DNA of 64,000 nt from Pacificibacter marinus (GCF_018860665.1 NZ_JAHKPK010000017.1:1-64000); one strand, 5' to 3'. Shown: positions 1-8,396, counted from the first letter of the stretch. The notes: a model not told the origin generated them from the letters alone. Program-made: numbers and translations.

Positions 1-2
1 AC

Positions 3-89
3 GAACCCGTCGAAGGCCATGATGGACATGGTGTCGCGGAACCGGCACCTGGATTGAACATCACTGAGGCAGGTCACGCACACCACTAA
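3..89 (+). CDS. possible 3' end of a gene entering from the left
   Basis: Frame 3 is open from the left edge to TAA at 87-89 and would encode a Gly/His-rich C-terminal tail ending in GHAHH. Frame 1 is also open until TGA at 55-57, so the frame is uncertain. Frame 3 is preferred because its mixed third-position base use resembles the neighbouring genes, whereas frame 1 is almost all G/C at third positions. A strong hairpin starts nine bases after the frame 3 stop, which fits a gene end. No product can be named. Confidence 0.3.
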   Translation, partial: EPVEGHDGHGVAEPAPGLNITEAGHAHH

Positions 90-97
90 AATGACTT

Positions 98-128
98 TCC
101 GACCGGACATGTGACGTGTCCGGTCGGA
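98..128. terminator. bidirectional terminator hairpin
   Basis: A perfect 12-bp stem (TCCGACCGGACA at 98-109 with TGTCCGGTCGGA at 117-128) closes a 7-nt loop. It sits between the end of the incoming plus-strand gene and the stop of pncA on the minus strand. On the minus strand the stem is followed by a short T-rich stretch, so it can serve pncA. It may serve both converging transcripts. Confidence 0.7.
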
Positions 129-143
129 TACCTGAAATTTGCC

Positions 144-740
144 TTATTTCACCACAACCCCCAGCGCCACCATCTCGGCGCGGGCTGTGGCTTCGGTGCT
201 TGCATCAATGGCGCGGCAGAGGTCTGTGACAACTGTGGTTTTGAACCCCAGTTTTGCCGCGTCTTGGGCGGAATAGTTCACGCAATAGTCAAGGGCGAGT
301 CCGACGATGGTAACGCTGTCGATGCCCCGGGCGCGCAGGTAGCCCTCTAACCCTGTGGGCGTTGTTTTATCGTTCTCGAAAAACGCGGAATAGCTGTCTA
401 TGGCGGGGGTGTACCCCTTGCGGATGATCAAATCGCCGTGGGTGCGCAGGTCTTTGTGAAACGCGGCACCTTGAGTGCCTTGAATGCAATGATCGGGCCA
501 AAGCACTTGGGGGCCATAGGGGGCGTCATAAGTGGTGAAAGGGTCGGCGTTATGGGTGCTGGCGAAAGAGCTGTGCCCCGCAGGGTGCCAATCTTGGGTC
601 AGAATCACAGCACTGAAGTCATCCATCAAAGCATTGATTCCTGCGACGATCTCATCGCCGCCAGTGACTGCCAATGCGCCATTTGGGCAAAAATCGTTTT
701 GAACATCGATGACAATCAGGGCTTGGTTTTGAGGATGCAT
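144..740 (-). CDS. pncA: nicotinamidase PncA
   Basis: Cysteine hydrolase of the isochorismatase fold that deamidates nicotinamide to nicotinate in NAD salvage, in the cytoplasm. From the chosen start the Asp-Lys-Cys catalytic triad reads D12 (IDVQNDFC), K108 (IIRKGYTP) and C153 (LDYCVNYSA). Metal ligands are D50, H52 and H84. The ATG at 740 is preferred over an upstream in-frame start because AAAGG lies just before it and the family motif then begins about 10 residues in. The length of 198 aa is typical. The product feeds PncB, encoded 2.3 kb away on the other strand. Confidence 0.93.
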   Translation of the reverse strand: MHPQNQALIVIDVQNDFCPNGALAVTGGDEIVAGINALMDDFSAVILTQDWHPAGHSSFASTHNADPFTTYDAPYGPQVLWPDHCIQGTQGAAFHKDLRTHGDLIIRKGYTPAIDSYSAFFENDKTTPTGLEGYLRARGIDSVTIVGLALDYCVNYSAQDAAKLGFKTTVVTDLCRAIDASTEATARAEMVALGVVVK

Positions 741-872
741 AGGGGAACCTTTCTTGAGTTGCTTTAGTTGGTACGCCAATGGACCGCGAGGTCAAGCATA
801 GAGCCATATTTGCCGCAGGCCTGCGCGCGCGGCGCACTTGATCTGAGCGCATTTGGGGCGTATTGAAACGCC

Positions 873-1790
873 ATGTTTACAGTTTGCGCCTTATATCACT
901 TCACCCGTTTTGAAACCCCCGCCGACATTCAAGGGCCTTTGCTGGACCTATGTCAGGCCGAGGGGATCACCGGGTCTTTGCTGCTCGCACATGAGGGCAT
1001 CAATGGCACCGTGGCTGGACCGACGCCGGCTGCGATTGACAAAGTCGTGGCGCATATTCGTGCCCTGCCAGGCTGTGCCGATTTCGAATTCAAGCTGTCG
1101 ACGGCGCAAGATCAGCCCTTTGGCAAAATTAAAGTGCGATTGAAAAAAGAGATCGTCACCATGGGGCAACCCAATGTCGATCCGCGCGCGGCTGTGGGCA
1201 ACTATTGCTCGCCTGAGGAATGGAACGAATTGATTTCGGCGCCTGATGTGGCGGTGATCGATACGCGCAATGATTACGAGGTCGGCATCGGTACGTTCAA
1301 AGGCGCGATTGACCCTAAAACGCCGACCTTCCGCGATTTCCCGAAATGGTGGGAAGAAAATAAAGACCGCTTTCACAACAAACGCATCGCCATGTTTTGT
1401 ACTGGCGGCATTCGGTGCGAAAAATCGACCAACTATTTAATGCAGCAAGGCGTGGAAGACGTGTTTCACCTCAAGGGCGGCATCTTGAAATACTTGGAAG
1501 AAATGCCCGAAGAGAAAAGTCTGTGGGAAGGCGAATGTTTCGTCTTTGATCAGCGCGTGTCCATCGGTCACGGATTGACCGAAGGCCCGCATGAATTGTG
1601 CCACGCCTGCCGTCGCCCGATTTTGCCCGAAGACAAAAATCGCCCCGAGTTTGAAATGGGCGTCTCGTGCCACCAATGTGTCGATGAATTTGACGAAGAC
1701 CGCAAAGAGCGCTTTCGCGAGCGTCAAAAACAGATGGCACTGTCTCGGGAACGGGGCGAGCGTCATTTGGGTCGCACGCGACTGGCTTGA
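873..1790 (+). CDS. trhO: tRNA uridine(34) hydroxylase, rhodanese-type
   Basis: TrhO (YceA) family enzyme that hydroxylates U34 of certain tRNAs, the prephenate-independent route to 5-hydroxyuridine and then cmo5U/mo5U. At 305 aa it has an N-terminal acylphosphatase-like domain (about 1-95), a rhodanese domain (about 120-220) with active-site C176 in FCTGGIRCEKS, and a cysteine-rich C-terminal segment with two CxxC pairs (CHAC and CHQC) that probably bind metal. It is divergent from pncA with about 130 bp between the starts. The Shine-Dalgarno is weak. The ATG at 873 gives the standard N-terminus. Confidence 0.93.
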   Translation: MFTVCALYHFTRFETPADIQGPLLDLCQAEGITGSLLLAHEGINGTVAGPTPAAIDKVVAHIRALPGCADFEFKLSTAQDQPFGKIKVRLKKEIVTMGQPNVDPRAAVGNYCSPEEWNELISAPDVAVIDTRNDYEVGIGTFKGAIDPKTPTFRDFPKWWEENKDRFHNKRIAMFCTGGIRCEKSTNYLMQQGVEDVFHLKGGILKYLEEMPEEKSLWEGECFVFDQRVSIGHGLTEGPHELCHACRRPILPEDKNRPEFEMGVSCHQCVDEFDEDRKERFRERQKQMALSRERGERHLGRTRLA

Positions 1791-2263
1791 TAGCCGCTCT
1801 GCTGAAACACCTGAACTTGTGCGGTTTTCACATGTCTTTCGGGGCTATGTTTTGCGTGGCCGTTTTCAGTGTTGTGTAGCCAGTTGCCATGAAAAGCCAA
1901 GACATGTGTGAGACAAAAGCTTAAGTCAATTGTACTGCCAAGGGCGCAAATTCGCGCCAACGACAGTGCCTCGGTCGCGTCTTTTGGGTAACTGTCATAG
2001 CTTTGAATATTATGCGGCGTGCAGGATCGCGTATCCAAGATGACATCATCTGTGTTGGCGGGGATGAAGCCTAATTGATAGCACCAGAAACGCTAGAATC
2101 GGCTCTCAAACATCTCGCAGAGAGGGTGATTCACAACACAGTTAGGATGTCCTTTTTACTGCTTTAGACCCTATTTAATCGCAAAAACGCAGTGATAACT
2201 GGGATCGGTCCTGCGCTGTGAAACGGGGTTTTATCCTGCAGGAGGAGCGGCTTCGACCCGTGG
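1791..2263. other. intergenic gap, no supported gene
   Basis: About 470 bp lie between the end of trhO and the end of the IalB-like gene, which converge on this gap. A 91-codon minus-strand ORF starts in it but runs into the trhO 3' end and its translation shows no domain or plausible secretion signal. A short palindromic segment (CTCTC and GAGAG near 2111-2128) is weak. I see no RNA gene or mobile-element ends. Confidence 0.5.
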
Positions 2264-2830
2264 TTACGGTCGGTCCAAAACACCCATGTCGGTGAAGCCG
2301 CATTCATCAACCATTTTCAGATAGGACGCTGAAAACCCGCTCAGTGAAAAGACGTGGACGCGGGTGTTGTTCATCATCACATCCATTTGGTTGTTGCGTT
2401 TCATTGCCAGCAGCACCCATTGACTATGGGCCTGCGGGAACCGCGCCTCGGCGTGTTGAAACCCTTCGGCGTCGATGTATTGGATGATGGAGCCGTCGAT
2501 CACATCCTCGTCGTCAAAGTGCAGATAAAGCGGCGCGTCCTGCTTCAGCACCGTGCTGTGATGTCGAATGGCGTGGTCGCTGATCATCAGTTCGGGGAAA
2601 TAGTCAGGCGGGCCCGCGTCGCCATTGCTGATCGTCAAAACCGCGCTCATATCGCCGTCACCACCTGTCACCATAGTACAGGTGCGGCGCAGATCTTCGC
2701 CTGTATCCACCTCGTCGACCATGACGCGCCAATCACCAAATTCCCAGTAGTCGCCTTGGGCAACCCCCACGGATGGCAGCGTTAAAGTGGTGCAAATGAT
2801 CAGCAAAACAGCACGTAAAAAGGGGGGCAT
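2264..2830 (-). CDS. secreted IalB-like hypothetical protein
   Basis: From the ATG at 2830 the product is 188 aa, beginning with a signal peptide (hydrophobic LLIICTTLTLPSVGVA, cleavage probably after AQG). The mature part starts with DYWEFGDWRV, like invasion-associated locus B (IalB) proteins, which have a W-containing N-terminus and a conserved Cys pair. Cysteines are visible in RRTCTM and VDECGF. The function in non-pathogens is unknown, and a periplasmic location is inferred. It stands alone, with its start about 200 bp upstream of divergent pncB. Family assignment is tentative. Confidence 0.6.
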   Translation of the reverse strand: MPPFLRAVLLIICTTLTLPSVGVAQGDYWEFGDWRVMVDEVDTGEDLRRTCTMVTGGDGDMSAVLTISNGDAGPPDYFPELMISDHAIRHHSTVLKQDAPLYLHFDDEDVIDGSIIQYIDAEGFQHAEARFPQAHSQWVLLAMKRNNQMDVMMNNTRVHVFSLSGFSASYLKMVDECGFTDMGVLDRP

Positions 2831-3028
2831 GAGACATCTTTCAAGTAAGGACACACGGCTGATAGCACGCAAAGGTATGCAAAATGTCTACGCGAGGCAA
2901 ATCACCGTCGAACCATAAGCAAAAAAAATGCCTCTGCTGATCATGCGCTCTTGTAATCTAGCCCTGACACAGCTTGCCAAACCCACCGCCCGCCTGCTTT
3001 AACCATCTTGCATAAAGGGAGCTCTGAG

Positions 3029-4321
3029 ATGGTCGATATCGCCACACGCGTTTACAATCACAAATGGAAAATCGACCCCATCGTGCGGTCCTTGATCGAT
3101 ACCGATTTCTACAAAATGCTGATGTGTCAATCGGTGTTTCGCAACAAACCCGACACCCAAGTCACCTTTTCCCTCATCAATCGCGCCAAAAACATCCGTC
3201 TTGCGGATATGATCGATGAAGGCGAACTGCGCGAACAACTCGACCATGTGCGCTCCCTCTCTTTGTCGCGGGGCGAAAGCACTTGGTTGCGGGGCAATAC
3301 ATTCTACGGCAAACGCCAGATGTTCCGCCCTGATTTCATGGAATGGTTCGAAAACCTGCGCCTTCCGCCTTATCACCTCGAAAAAATCGATGGCCAATAT
3401 GAGCTCACTTTTGAAGGCTCTTGGCCCGAGGTCATGCTGTGGGAAATCCCTGCTTTGTCTATTCTGATGGAGCTGCGATCTCGCGCTGTCACCGGCCATA
3501 TGGACAAGTTCGAACTGCAAATCCTATACGCCCGCGCCATGACCAAACTGTGGGAAAAGATCGAGCTGCTCAAACCCCATGACGGCCTGCGCATCGCTGA
3601 TTTTGGCACCCGTCGCAGGCATTCTTACCTGTGGCAAGACTGGTGCGTCCAAGCCATGGGCGAGGGGCTGGGCGATAAATTCGTGGGCACCTCTAACTGC
3701 CACATCGCCATGAAAAACGACCTCGAAGCCGTGGGCACAAACGCGCATGAGCTGCCGATGATCTATTCCGCCTTGGCCCAAGACGATGCCGCTTTGGCCC
3801 GTGCGCCCTATGATGTGCTGTCCGATTGGCATGAGGAGCACGATGGCAACCTGCGCATCATCCTGCCCGATACCTACGGCACCAAAGGCTTCCTTGCGGG
3901 CGCTCCCGATTGGCTTGCGGGCTGGACAGGCATCCGCATCGATTCAGGCGATCCCGCGACGGGCGCTGAAAACGCGATCAACTGGTGGAAAAGCCGTGGA
4001 GAAGACCCGACCCAAAAACTGGTGATTTTCTCAGATGGCTTAGACACCGATAAAATCATCGAGTTGCACAGCCAATTCGCTGGCCGCGTGCGCACGTCTT
4101 TCGGCTGGGGCACCCTGCTGACCAACGATTTCCGAGGGTTAACCGAAAACAACGCCCTCGCGCCGTTTTCGATCGTGTGTAAAGCCGTGGAAGCTAACGG
4201 CCGTCCAACGGTGAAACTCTCCGACAACCCGAACAAGGCCATGGGCCCCGCCGATGAAGTCGCGCGCTATAAACGGGTATTTGGGGTTGGGGAGCAGGTC
4301 GCGCAGGATGTGGTGGTTTAG
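3029..4321 (+). CDS. pncB: nicotinate phosphoribosyltransferase
   Basis: Converts nicotinate, PRPP and ATP to nicotinate mononucleotide, the Preiss-Handler entry to NAD, in the cytoplasm. The protein has 430 aa from the ATG at 3029, which is preceded by AAAGGGAG; a longer reading from TTG at 3008 lacks this. Family landmarks include the N-terminal [22 protein letters not shown] and the phosphate-binding IRIDSGDP. It acts directly after PncA, encoded 2.3 kb upstream on the opposite strand. Its stop is only four bases from the stop of the converging unknown gene at 4326, with no terminator between them. Confidence 0.95.
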   Translation: MVDIATRVYNHKWKIDPIVRSLIDTDFYKMLMCQSVFRNKPDTQVTFSLINRAKNIRLADMIDEGELREQLDHVRSLSLSRGESTWLRGNTFYGKRQMFRPDFMEWFENLRLPPYHLEKIDGQYELTFEGSWPEVMLWEIPALSILMELRSRAVTGHMDKFELQILYARAMTKLWEKIELLKPHDGLRIADFGTRRRHSYLWQDWCVQAMGEGLGDKFVGTSNCHIAMKNDLEAVGTNAHELPMIYSALAQDDAALARAPYDVLSDWHEEHDGNLRIILPDTYGTKGFLAGAPDWLAGWTGIRIDSGDPATGAENAINWWKSRGEDPTQKLVIFSDGLDTDKIIELHSQFAGRVRTSFGWGTLLTNDFRGLTENNALAPFSIVCKAVEANGRPTVKLSDNPNKAMGPADEVARYKRVFGVGEQVAQDVVV

Positions 4322-4325
4322 GTAG

Positions 4326-4802
4326 CTAAATTATGTCAAGCTTTTCCAAATACGCAGCCAAAGCATAGACTAGGCAAAGTGCTACAATGCTTATTAGGAA
4401 TGGAACCAGAATTGCTGATACATCTGAAGCAGTATCTTGGATTGAAAATCTCGCGTTTATGCCATTTTCTTTATTGACCTGAATTTCCAAAATCTGTGGC
4501 CATCCGAATACAGCGAAACCTGAGCATGTAATGCTAAGAGCGAATACCATGTTGGTTGCCCTAGCGACATATCTCCTTACGCTGGGGGTATGGAATATAT
4601 TTAGGAGAAGTAGGCCAACACAGCAAAGCAGAATCGGCATTAACCCAGCGAGTATAGCTTTAGCCTCAAATGTTTCTATCGCGGGATGCACATGATTTGG
4701 CTTTGCGTATAGCAAAAACCAGTACCCAACGGTAAGCGCAGCCCCAACAATAGATATTGTTAGGCCAATTCTGCTATTTTTTTCATCCGAGTTACTGCGC
4801 AT
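4326..4802 (-). CDS. four-helix membrane protein, unknown
   Basis: Third gene of an AT-rich three-gene block. With ATG at 4802 (GAGA a few bases upstream) it encodes 158 aa with about four predicted membrane helices, near residues 11-30, 40-62, 75-95 and 125-150, and no recognisable catalytic motif. It overlaps the 3' end of the preceding gene by 43 nt, so translational coupling is likely. A TTG at 4832 would give a longer N-terminus. I do not recognise the family. Its base composition is clearly lower in GC than the flanking pncB and arfB, which suggests acquisition by transfer. Confidence 0.6.
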   Translation of the reverse strand: MRSNSDEKNSRIGLTISIVGAALTVGYWFLLYAKPNHVHPAIETFEAKAILAGLMPILLCCVGLLLLNIFHTPSVRRYVARATNMVFALSITCSGFAVFGWPQILEIQVNKENGINARFSIQDTASDVSAILVPFLISIVALCLVYALAAYLEKLDII

Positions 4803-5203
4803 TTTTCTCTTATCTGTAAAGCAATTTTCCAAAACGCGCCTGAAATTAGAGTTAGTGTCATTATCGTAATGAGACTTCCTAGGTCTTGGACCGTTATTCC
4901 GCCCGACATAGCCGTAACAAAAACCATAAGGTATACAATGCTAACGCTGAAGGCTGCTGTTCCTAGTGCTGCGAAAAGAGCTGGCAACCACAAAGGTACC
5001 TGAGTGGTCTGTCGAGTTTCGATCGGCCTGCGAGCTTGTGCAGCTACTTTTTCAAAGCTGACGATCTGAACATGATTGGAAAATCTACGTATTTCCAGTT
5101 TTGGCTCCCCGAAAACATAGACTTTTCCGCGGGGCGCAACTGTAAATTTTTTATTTATGTGGCGAGGTTTTTGTGGCGTATCGATGTGTTCAACTAAAGC
5201 CAT
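4760..5203 (-). CDS. small membrane protein with cytosolic N-terminus, unknown
   Basis: Middle gene of the AT-rich block, 147 aa. A basic, probably cytoplasmic N-terminus of about 70 residues includes a beta-rich stretch (KVYVFGEPKLEIRR). Two predicted membrane helices follow (about 72-95 and 102-125), then a basic tail. The ATG at 5203 has a strong GGGGAGGA ribosome site placed inside the preceding gene, which it overlaps by 14 nt. The overlaps on both sides indicate one transcript. No family is recognised. A membrane anchor or assembly partner for the soluble first protein is conceivable but inferred only from the gene order. Confidence 0.6.
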   Translation of the reverse strand: MALVEHIDTPQKPRHINKKFTVAPRGKVYVFGEPKLEIRRFSNHVQIVSFEKVAAQARRPIETRQTTQVPLWLPALFAALGTAAFSVSIVYLMVFVTAMSGGITVQDLGSLITIMTLTLISGAFWKIALQIREKCAVTRMKKIAELA

Positions 5204-5888
5204 AACTATCCTCCCCTAATACAAAACCGTTTTCTCCAAGTGAGCTTTTCACGAACTTCGCGGCCACCTTGGATTTTTTCTTAGCCTTCTGAAGTTCCTT
5301 TAATAGTTTCTCAATGTCATCGTCGTCAAGCGAAAGAGTAATTTCGTGGCTATCGGAACCTTCTTCAGAGCTTAAGTAGTGAATTTTAATTGATTGAGTC
5401 ACTATCCCGCCAGCTATTGCTTCCCTAGTCTTGTCAAAAATTGGCCGAATGTCGGTGAGAATAAAGGCATTTGTAAACAACTTTGGAAAATCTGTGCCTA
5501 AGTGTAAAGTTTTTGCAACTAATTTAACGTCATCGCTGCTTGTCAAAGATGTAAAAACGGATGCTTTTTGTTCAAACCAAGCTTGCGCTTTCTCATCAAC
5601 ACTATTGTACTTCAATGAACTGATAATATCAGCGCAAACAACCTCGACACTTCGTCGTTCTATTCGTGACATTACCGCAAGCGCAACCAACTGACTGGCA
5701 AGTGCCTTTGCCAGATCATCGTCCTTAAAAAACTTTTGAAGCTTATTAACTAAGCTGCCAGAGCGAATAGAAGGTTTATCGCGGCTTGACAAAAATGCTT
5801 GAGCTTCAACTTCAAATGAATCTACTGCTCGGTCCGCAATTAGCTGCAATGCGTCGCCACTGAGAAGTCCATATTTTGGTTCACTCAT
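5190..5888 (-). CDS. unknown soluble protein with COMM-like C-terminal region
   Basis: First gene of the AT-rich block, 232 aa, acidic, with no signal peptide or membrane helix. Residues 1-130 look all-helical. Residues about 140-205 alternate beta strands and a charged helix: FILTDIRPIFD, then QSIKIHYLSSEEG, an acidic DDDDIEKLLKEL and a Lys-rich helix. That layout resembles the COMM domain of eukaryotic COMMD proteins and of some uncharacterised bacterial proteins. The resemblance is my reading of the pattern, not a search result. AGAGAG precedes the ATG. It is probably co-transcribed with the two membrane proteins downstream. Function unknown. Confidence 0.6.
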   Translation of the reverse strand: MSEPKYGLLSGDALQLIADRAVDSFEVEAQAFLSSRDKPSIRSGSLVNKLQKFFKDDDLAKALASQLVALAVMSRIERRSVEVVCADIISSLKYNSVDEKAQAWFEQKASVFTSLTSSDDVKLVAKTLHLGTDFPKLFTNAFILTDIRPIFDKTREAIAGGIVTQSIKIHYLSSEEGSDSHEITLSLDDDDIEKLLKELQKAKKKSKVAAKFVKSSLGENGFVLGEDSYGFS

Positions 5889-5914
5889 GGTTTACTCTCT
5901 TCATTTGCGTACCT

Positions 5915-5944
5915 ATTTGAATCAAGCTCTCGCTGGAGTGTCAA
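5915..5944 (-). promoter_or_regulatory. candidate sigma-70 promoter for the three-gene block
   Basis: On the minus strand a perfect -35 (TTGACA, plus coordinates 5939-5944) is followed after 18 bp by TCAAAT (5915-5920). It lies about 30 bp upstream of the ATG at 5888. A dedicated promoter here agrees with the block being a separate unit from arfB. The -10 is imperfect. Confidence 0.45.
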
Positions 5945-5989
5945 GTTTTAACGGCAATGTACTGCCAAATTGCTAATGTTGATCTCGGA

Positions 5990-6406
5990 TCACTCCACCC
6001 GCCCACGCAACGCCTTGATCTCTCCTCGTTTCTTCTTGCCGTCCAAACGTCTGCGCACCGATCCTTTGGTCGGTTTGGTCTTGACCCGAAACTTCGGCCG
6101 CTCAGTGGCTTGTTTGATCAGCGCGACAAGGCGCTCGCGGATCAGTTCGCGGTTGCGGACTTGGGATCGTGACTCATCGCATTGCAAAATGATCGCGCCG
6201 TCTTTGGTCCAGCGGCGGCCTGCCAATTTGCGCAGGCGGATTTTGATAGCGGGGGGCAGGTTGGGGGATCGTTCGGCCTCGAACCGCAGTTCAACAGCCG
6301 AGGACACTTTGTTGACGTTCTGTCCACCGGGGCCAGAGGCGCGCATGAAGCTTTCAGATAACTCCCAATCGGCCAGCTCGATGGTCTCGGTGATGCGCAG
6401 TGACAT
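5990..6406 (-). CDS. arfB: alternative ribosome-rescue factor / aminoacyl-tRNA hydrolase ArfB
   Basis: Release-factor-like hydrolase that frees peptides from ribosomes stalled on non-stop mRNA. At 138 aa from the ATG at 6406 it has the class I release factor motif GPGGQNVNKV, where GGQ performs hydrolysis, and a basic C-terminal tail (PTKGSVRRRL, KKKRGEIK) that would sit in the empty mRNA channel. A GTG 30 nt upstream is possible but gives a Thr/Pro-rich extension atypical of the family. The start lacks a clear Shine-Dalgarno. It is encoded upstream of the AT-rich block on the same strand. Confidence 0.9.
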   Translation of the reverse strand: MSLRITETIELADWELSESFMRASGPGGQNVNKVSSAVELRFEAERSPNLPPAIKIRLRKLAGRRWTKDGAIILQCDESRSQVRNRELIRERLVALIKQATERPKFRVKTKPTKGSVRRRLDGKKKRGEIKALRGRVE

Positions 6407-6790
6407 GGGTGTGGTCCGTGGGGTTGTGGGCAGCACGTATGAGCGGTGAGGCTGCGATAGGTATCCGTGACACCTTTAAAACATGTAAAGTGGCACAGGG
6501 TCAAACCGTGTAACTTTTACAAACACGCGCCACAAAGGCGTGCAAGTTTATCAAACAGGGGGAAAATCTAAAAGGGTTGCCTAGATAAGACAACCCTTCG
6601 AGAATTTAGGAAATGGGCCAGTTAGGTTGCCCAATTGAGAGTGTTTCGTCTACAGGATTGCCTCTAAACGGCGGCCCTCTCAACTGTCTTGACCTCATTC
6701 ACCGTAATAACTCTAGACACTGGTCCACCTCCTTTCGATTGTTTGCCGATAGGGGTATCGTGGCATAGATTTGGTATATGGCAAGTAAAA
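6407..6790. other. gene-free gap with repeated GGTTGCC words and hairpins
   Basis: About 380 bp without a convincing gene between the end of the queuosine transporter and arfB. Related words recur: GGTTGCCT (6575-6582), GGTTGCCC (near 6625-6632) and GGATTGCCT (near 6655-6663). Two stems are visible: AAGGGTTG/CAACCCTT at 6572-6598, and TTGAGAG (6635-6641) with CTCTCAA (6677-6683). The region could hold a long 3' UTR or a small RNA. Its ORFs are short and unconvincing. Confidence 0.4.
6572..6598 (-). terminator. candidate terminator, minus strand
   Basis: An 8-bp stem (AAGGGTTG with CAACCCTT) and 11-nt loop. On the minus strand the stem runs into a TTTT stretch. It is about 190 bp downstream of the transporter stop, so it could end that transcript or an independent small RNA in the gap. 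Confidence 0.45.
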
Positions 6791-7432
6791 TTATACGACA
6801 TCTGTGTGAAGGCGACGTAAAATAATGCGAAACGGCACCAGTGCGATCAGCGCAAGCGTAAGCTTTATACCCCAATCTGCAAGGGCCAAAGACACCCAAA
6901 GCGGGGCATCTGTGCCGAAAGTCAGCAGGGGAACGCTGTCCCATGCCCAGTTGATCTCCATGTCTGAATTTTCACCAAACCATTGAATAGACTGAGAAAA
7001 AGCGATTGAGAAAAAGATCGCAGTGTCCAGAGCGGACCCGATAACAGACGACACCAGCGGCGCTTTCCACCAGTTACCTGCACGCAAGCGATTGAAAACA
7101 AACACGTCCACAAGCTGTGCGATTAAAAATGCAGCAGCAGAGCCAACAGCGACACGTAACGCGACAGCAGAATAGGTGTATCCATCACCTTGCAGGGTGA
7201 TTTGGGTGCCAATAAGCGAGCAAATGATCCCTGCAATAAAGCCCGCAAAGATCACTTTACGCGCAGCATTCGCGCCATAAATGCGGTTCATCAGATCGGT
7301 CACAAGAAAGGCAAAAGGATAGGTGAAAGCTCCCCATGTGAGAAGCCCATCAAGGATGAGAAACTGAACGAGGATATTAGAGGCCACAACGATGGCGGCC
7401 ATGGCAAGAATGCCAGGTAGGATATGCTTCAT
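6791..7432 (-). CDS. yhhQ: queuosine precursor transporter (YhhQ/VUT family)
   Basis: Integral membrane carrier proposed to import preQ0/preQ1, precursors of the tRNA nucleoside queuosine. The 213 aa form about six membrane helices. The family-typical FLVTDLMNRIYGANAARKV lies near residues 43-61. No queuosine biosynthesis genes are nearby, consistent with salvage. The leader just upstream can fold as a preQ1-I-like pseudoknot that includes the ribosome-binding area, so regulation by preQ1 is likely. The assignment rests on the conserved VTD-x-x-NR segment and helix pattern. Confidence 0.88.
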   Translation of the reverse strand: MKHILPGILAMAAIVVASNILVQFLILDGLLTWGAFTYPFAFLVTDLMNRIYGANAARKVIFAGFIAGIICSLIGTQITLQGDGYTYSAVALRVAVGSAAAFLIAQLVDVFVFNRLRAGNWWKAPLVSSVIGSALDTAIFFSIAFSQSIQWFGENSDMEINWAWDSVPLLTFGTDAPLWVSLALADWGIKLTLALIALVPFRIILRRLHTDVV

Positions 7433-7440
7433 GATAAATT

Positions 7441-7476
7441 CCGTTTTTTATCGAAGGTGACGGCAACTCGGCCTCG
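7441..7476 (-). promoter_or_regulatory. candidate preQ1-I-like riboswitch upstream of yhhQ
   Basis: Reading the minus strand toward the gene: P1 CGAGG (7476-7472), an 8-nt loop, P2 CCGT (7463-7460), CAC, P1' CTTCG (7456-7452), the A-rich tail ATAAAAA (7451-7445) and P2' ACGG (7444-7441), eight bases before the ATG. The order P1-L1-P2-L2-P1'-A-tail-P2' is the H-type pseudoknot of preQ1 class I riboswitches, and the A-rich linker matches the class. A competing hairpin GCCTC/GAGGC (7484-7471) uses the same 5' arm. P2' overlaps the likely ribosome site, suggesting translational control. The loop differs from the textbook consensus. Confidence 0.5.
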
Positions 7477-7523
7477 GATGAGGCGATGCGGGCAGATACC
7501 CTTTAAAAATAGGGAAATCAAGT

Positions 7524-8396
7524 CTAATCGGTGACGCGGTATTCGACAAACTCGGTGACTTGGAAGGGTTTGAAATTGTCGTCTGAAATCATGGTCAAAC
7601 GGATACTCGTGCCGTCATGCCATACGGCGATGCCTTCTAGATTGTCATGAGCGCCAAGACCGGATTCAAGCAAAGTGATTTCATTGGTTAGATCTGTATC
7701 TTCCATATCGAACCGCCGCACACGTGATGAAAACCCAATGCCACGGAACCAACGTTCGAGCAGGTAAAGCTTACCATCAGGACCTATATCCATCCCTACA
7801 GGCAGGTAGTTTCCGCGCCTTGGAATGGAAGAGATGATGTCCCATGCCTTGCCATCAAAGCGGTAAAGGGGAAAGGGAACAGTCTCGCCCCCTGATCTTT
7901 CCGGCACAGTCAATAATTCGCCAGATTTGGTGATGGCGAGCGCTTCAAGTGACGAGTTTGATTGTAGTTTTTCAAAGGCTGGATGTTGTGGCATGTTTGT
8001 TGCGCGACTGGTATTTGACGCGTATTTCCACACTCTATGCTTTCCTTCGAAGCTGACATAAATCTGTCCATCGTCTGCAATGGCCAAGCCTTCGGAGTCT
8101 TGTAAGACGTACCTGAGTTCATCCTGCGCTTCGCCCTTTAAGCCCAGTAGATTTGTGGTGATGGCATCCGTTATCACGCCCATAGTGTCGCGCAAAAACT
8201 GACCTGTAGCGATACTGCCATGATCTGACAACGCGGTAAAAGACGTGCCGTCTGCCGTCACTTCCAGCCCCGAATACCCGCCGTGCAACGCGTCATTCGA
8301 TGTCCAAAGGTATGACCCGATGTATTGTGTTTCAGCCAATAAGCTTTGCGTAAAACTGGCAATGAAACCTAGCGCGAGGAGAGAACTGCGGAGCAT
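7524..8396 (-). CDS. secreted esterase-like/phytase-like beta-propeller protein
   Basis: 290 aa from the ATG at 8396. A signal peptide ([16 protein letters not shown]) is followed by an all-beta domain with repeated propeller-like blades, such as [27 protein letters not shown] and [17 protein letters not shown]. This matches the esterase-like activity of phytase family (PF13449 type). The substrate is unknown and the protein is probably periplasmic. Its ATG lies inside the 3' end of mepA with a 28-nt overlap, so it is translationally coupled as the last gene of the MFS-mepA operon. A much longer ORF upstream is only read-through of the mepA region. Confidence 0.75.
   Translation of the reverse strand: MLRSSLLALGFIASFTQSLLAETQYIGSYLWTSNDALHGGYSGLEVTADGTSFTALSDHGSIATGQFLRDTMGVITDAITTNLLGLKGEAQDELRYVLQDSEGLAIADDGQIYVSFEGKHRVWKYASNTSRATNMPQHPAFEKLQSNSSLEALAITKSGELLTVPERSGGETVPFPLYRFDGKAWDIISSIPRRGNYLPVGMDIGPDGKLYLLERWFRGIGFSSRVRRFDMEDTDLTNEITLLESGLGAHDNLEGIAVWHDGTSIRLTMISDDNFKPFQVTEFVEYRVTD

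Noticed and set aside
1763-2038. 91-codon minus-strand ORF after trhO
   Set aside because: Overlaps the trhO 3' end and its translation has no plausible domain or secretion signal.
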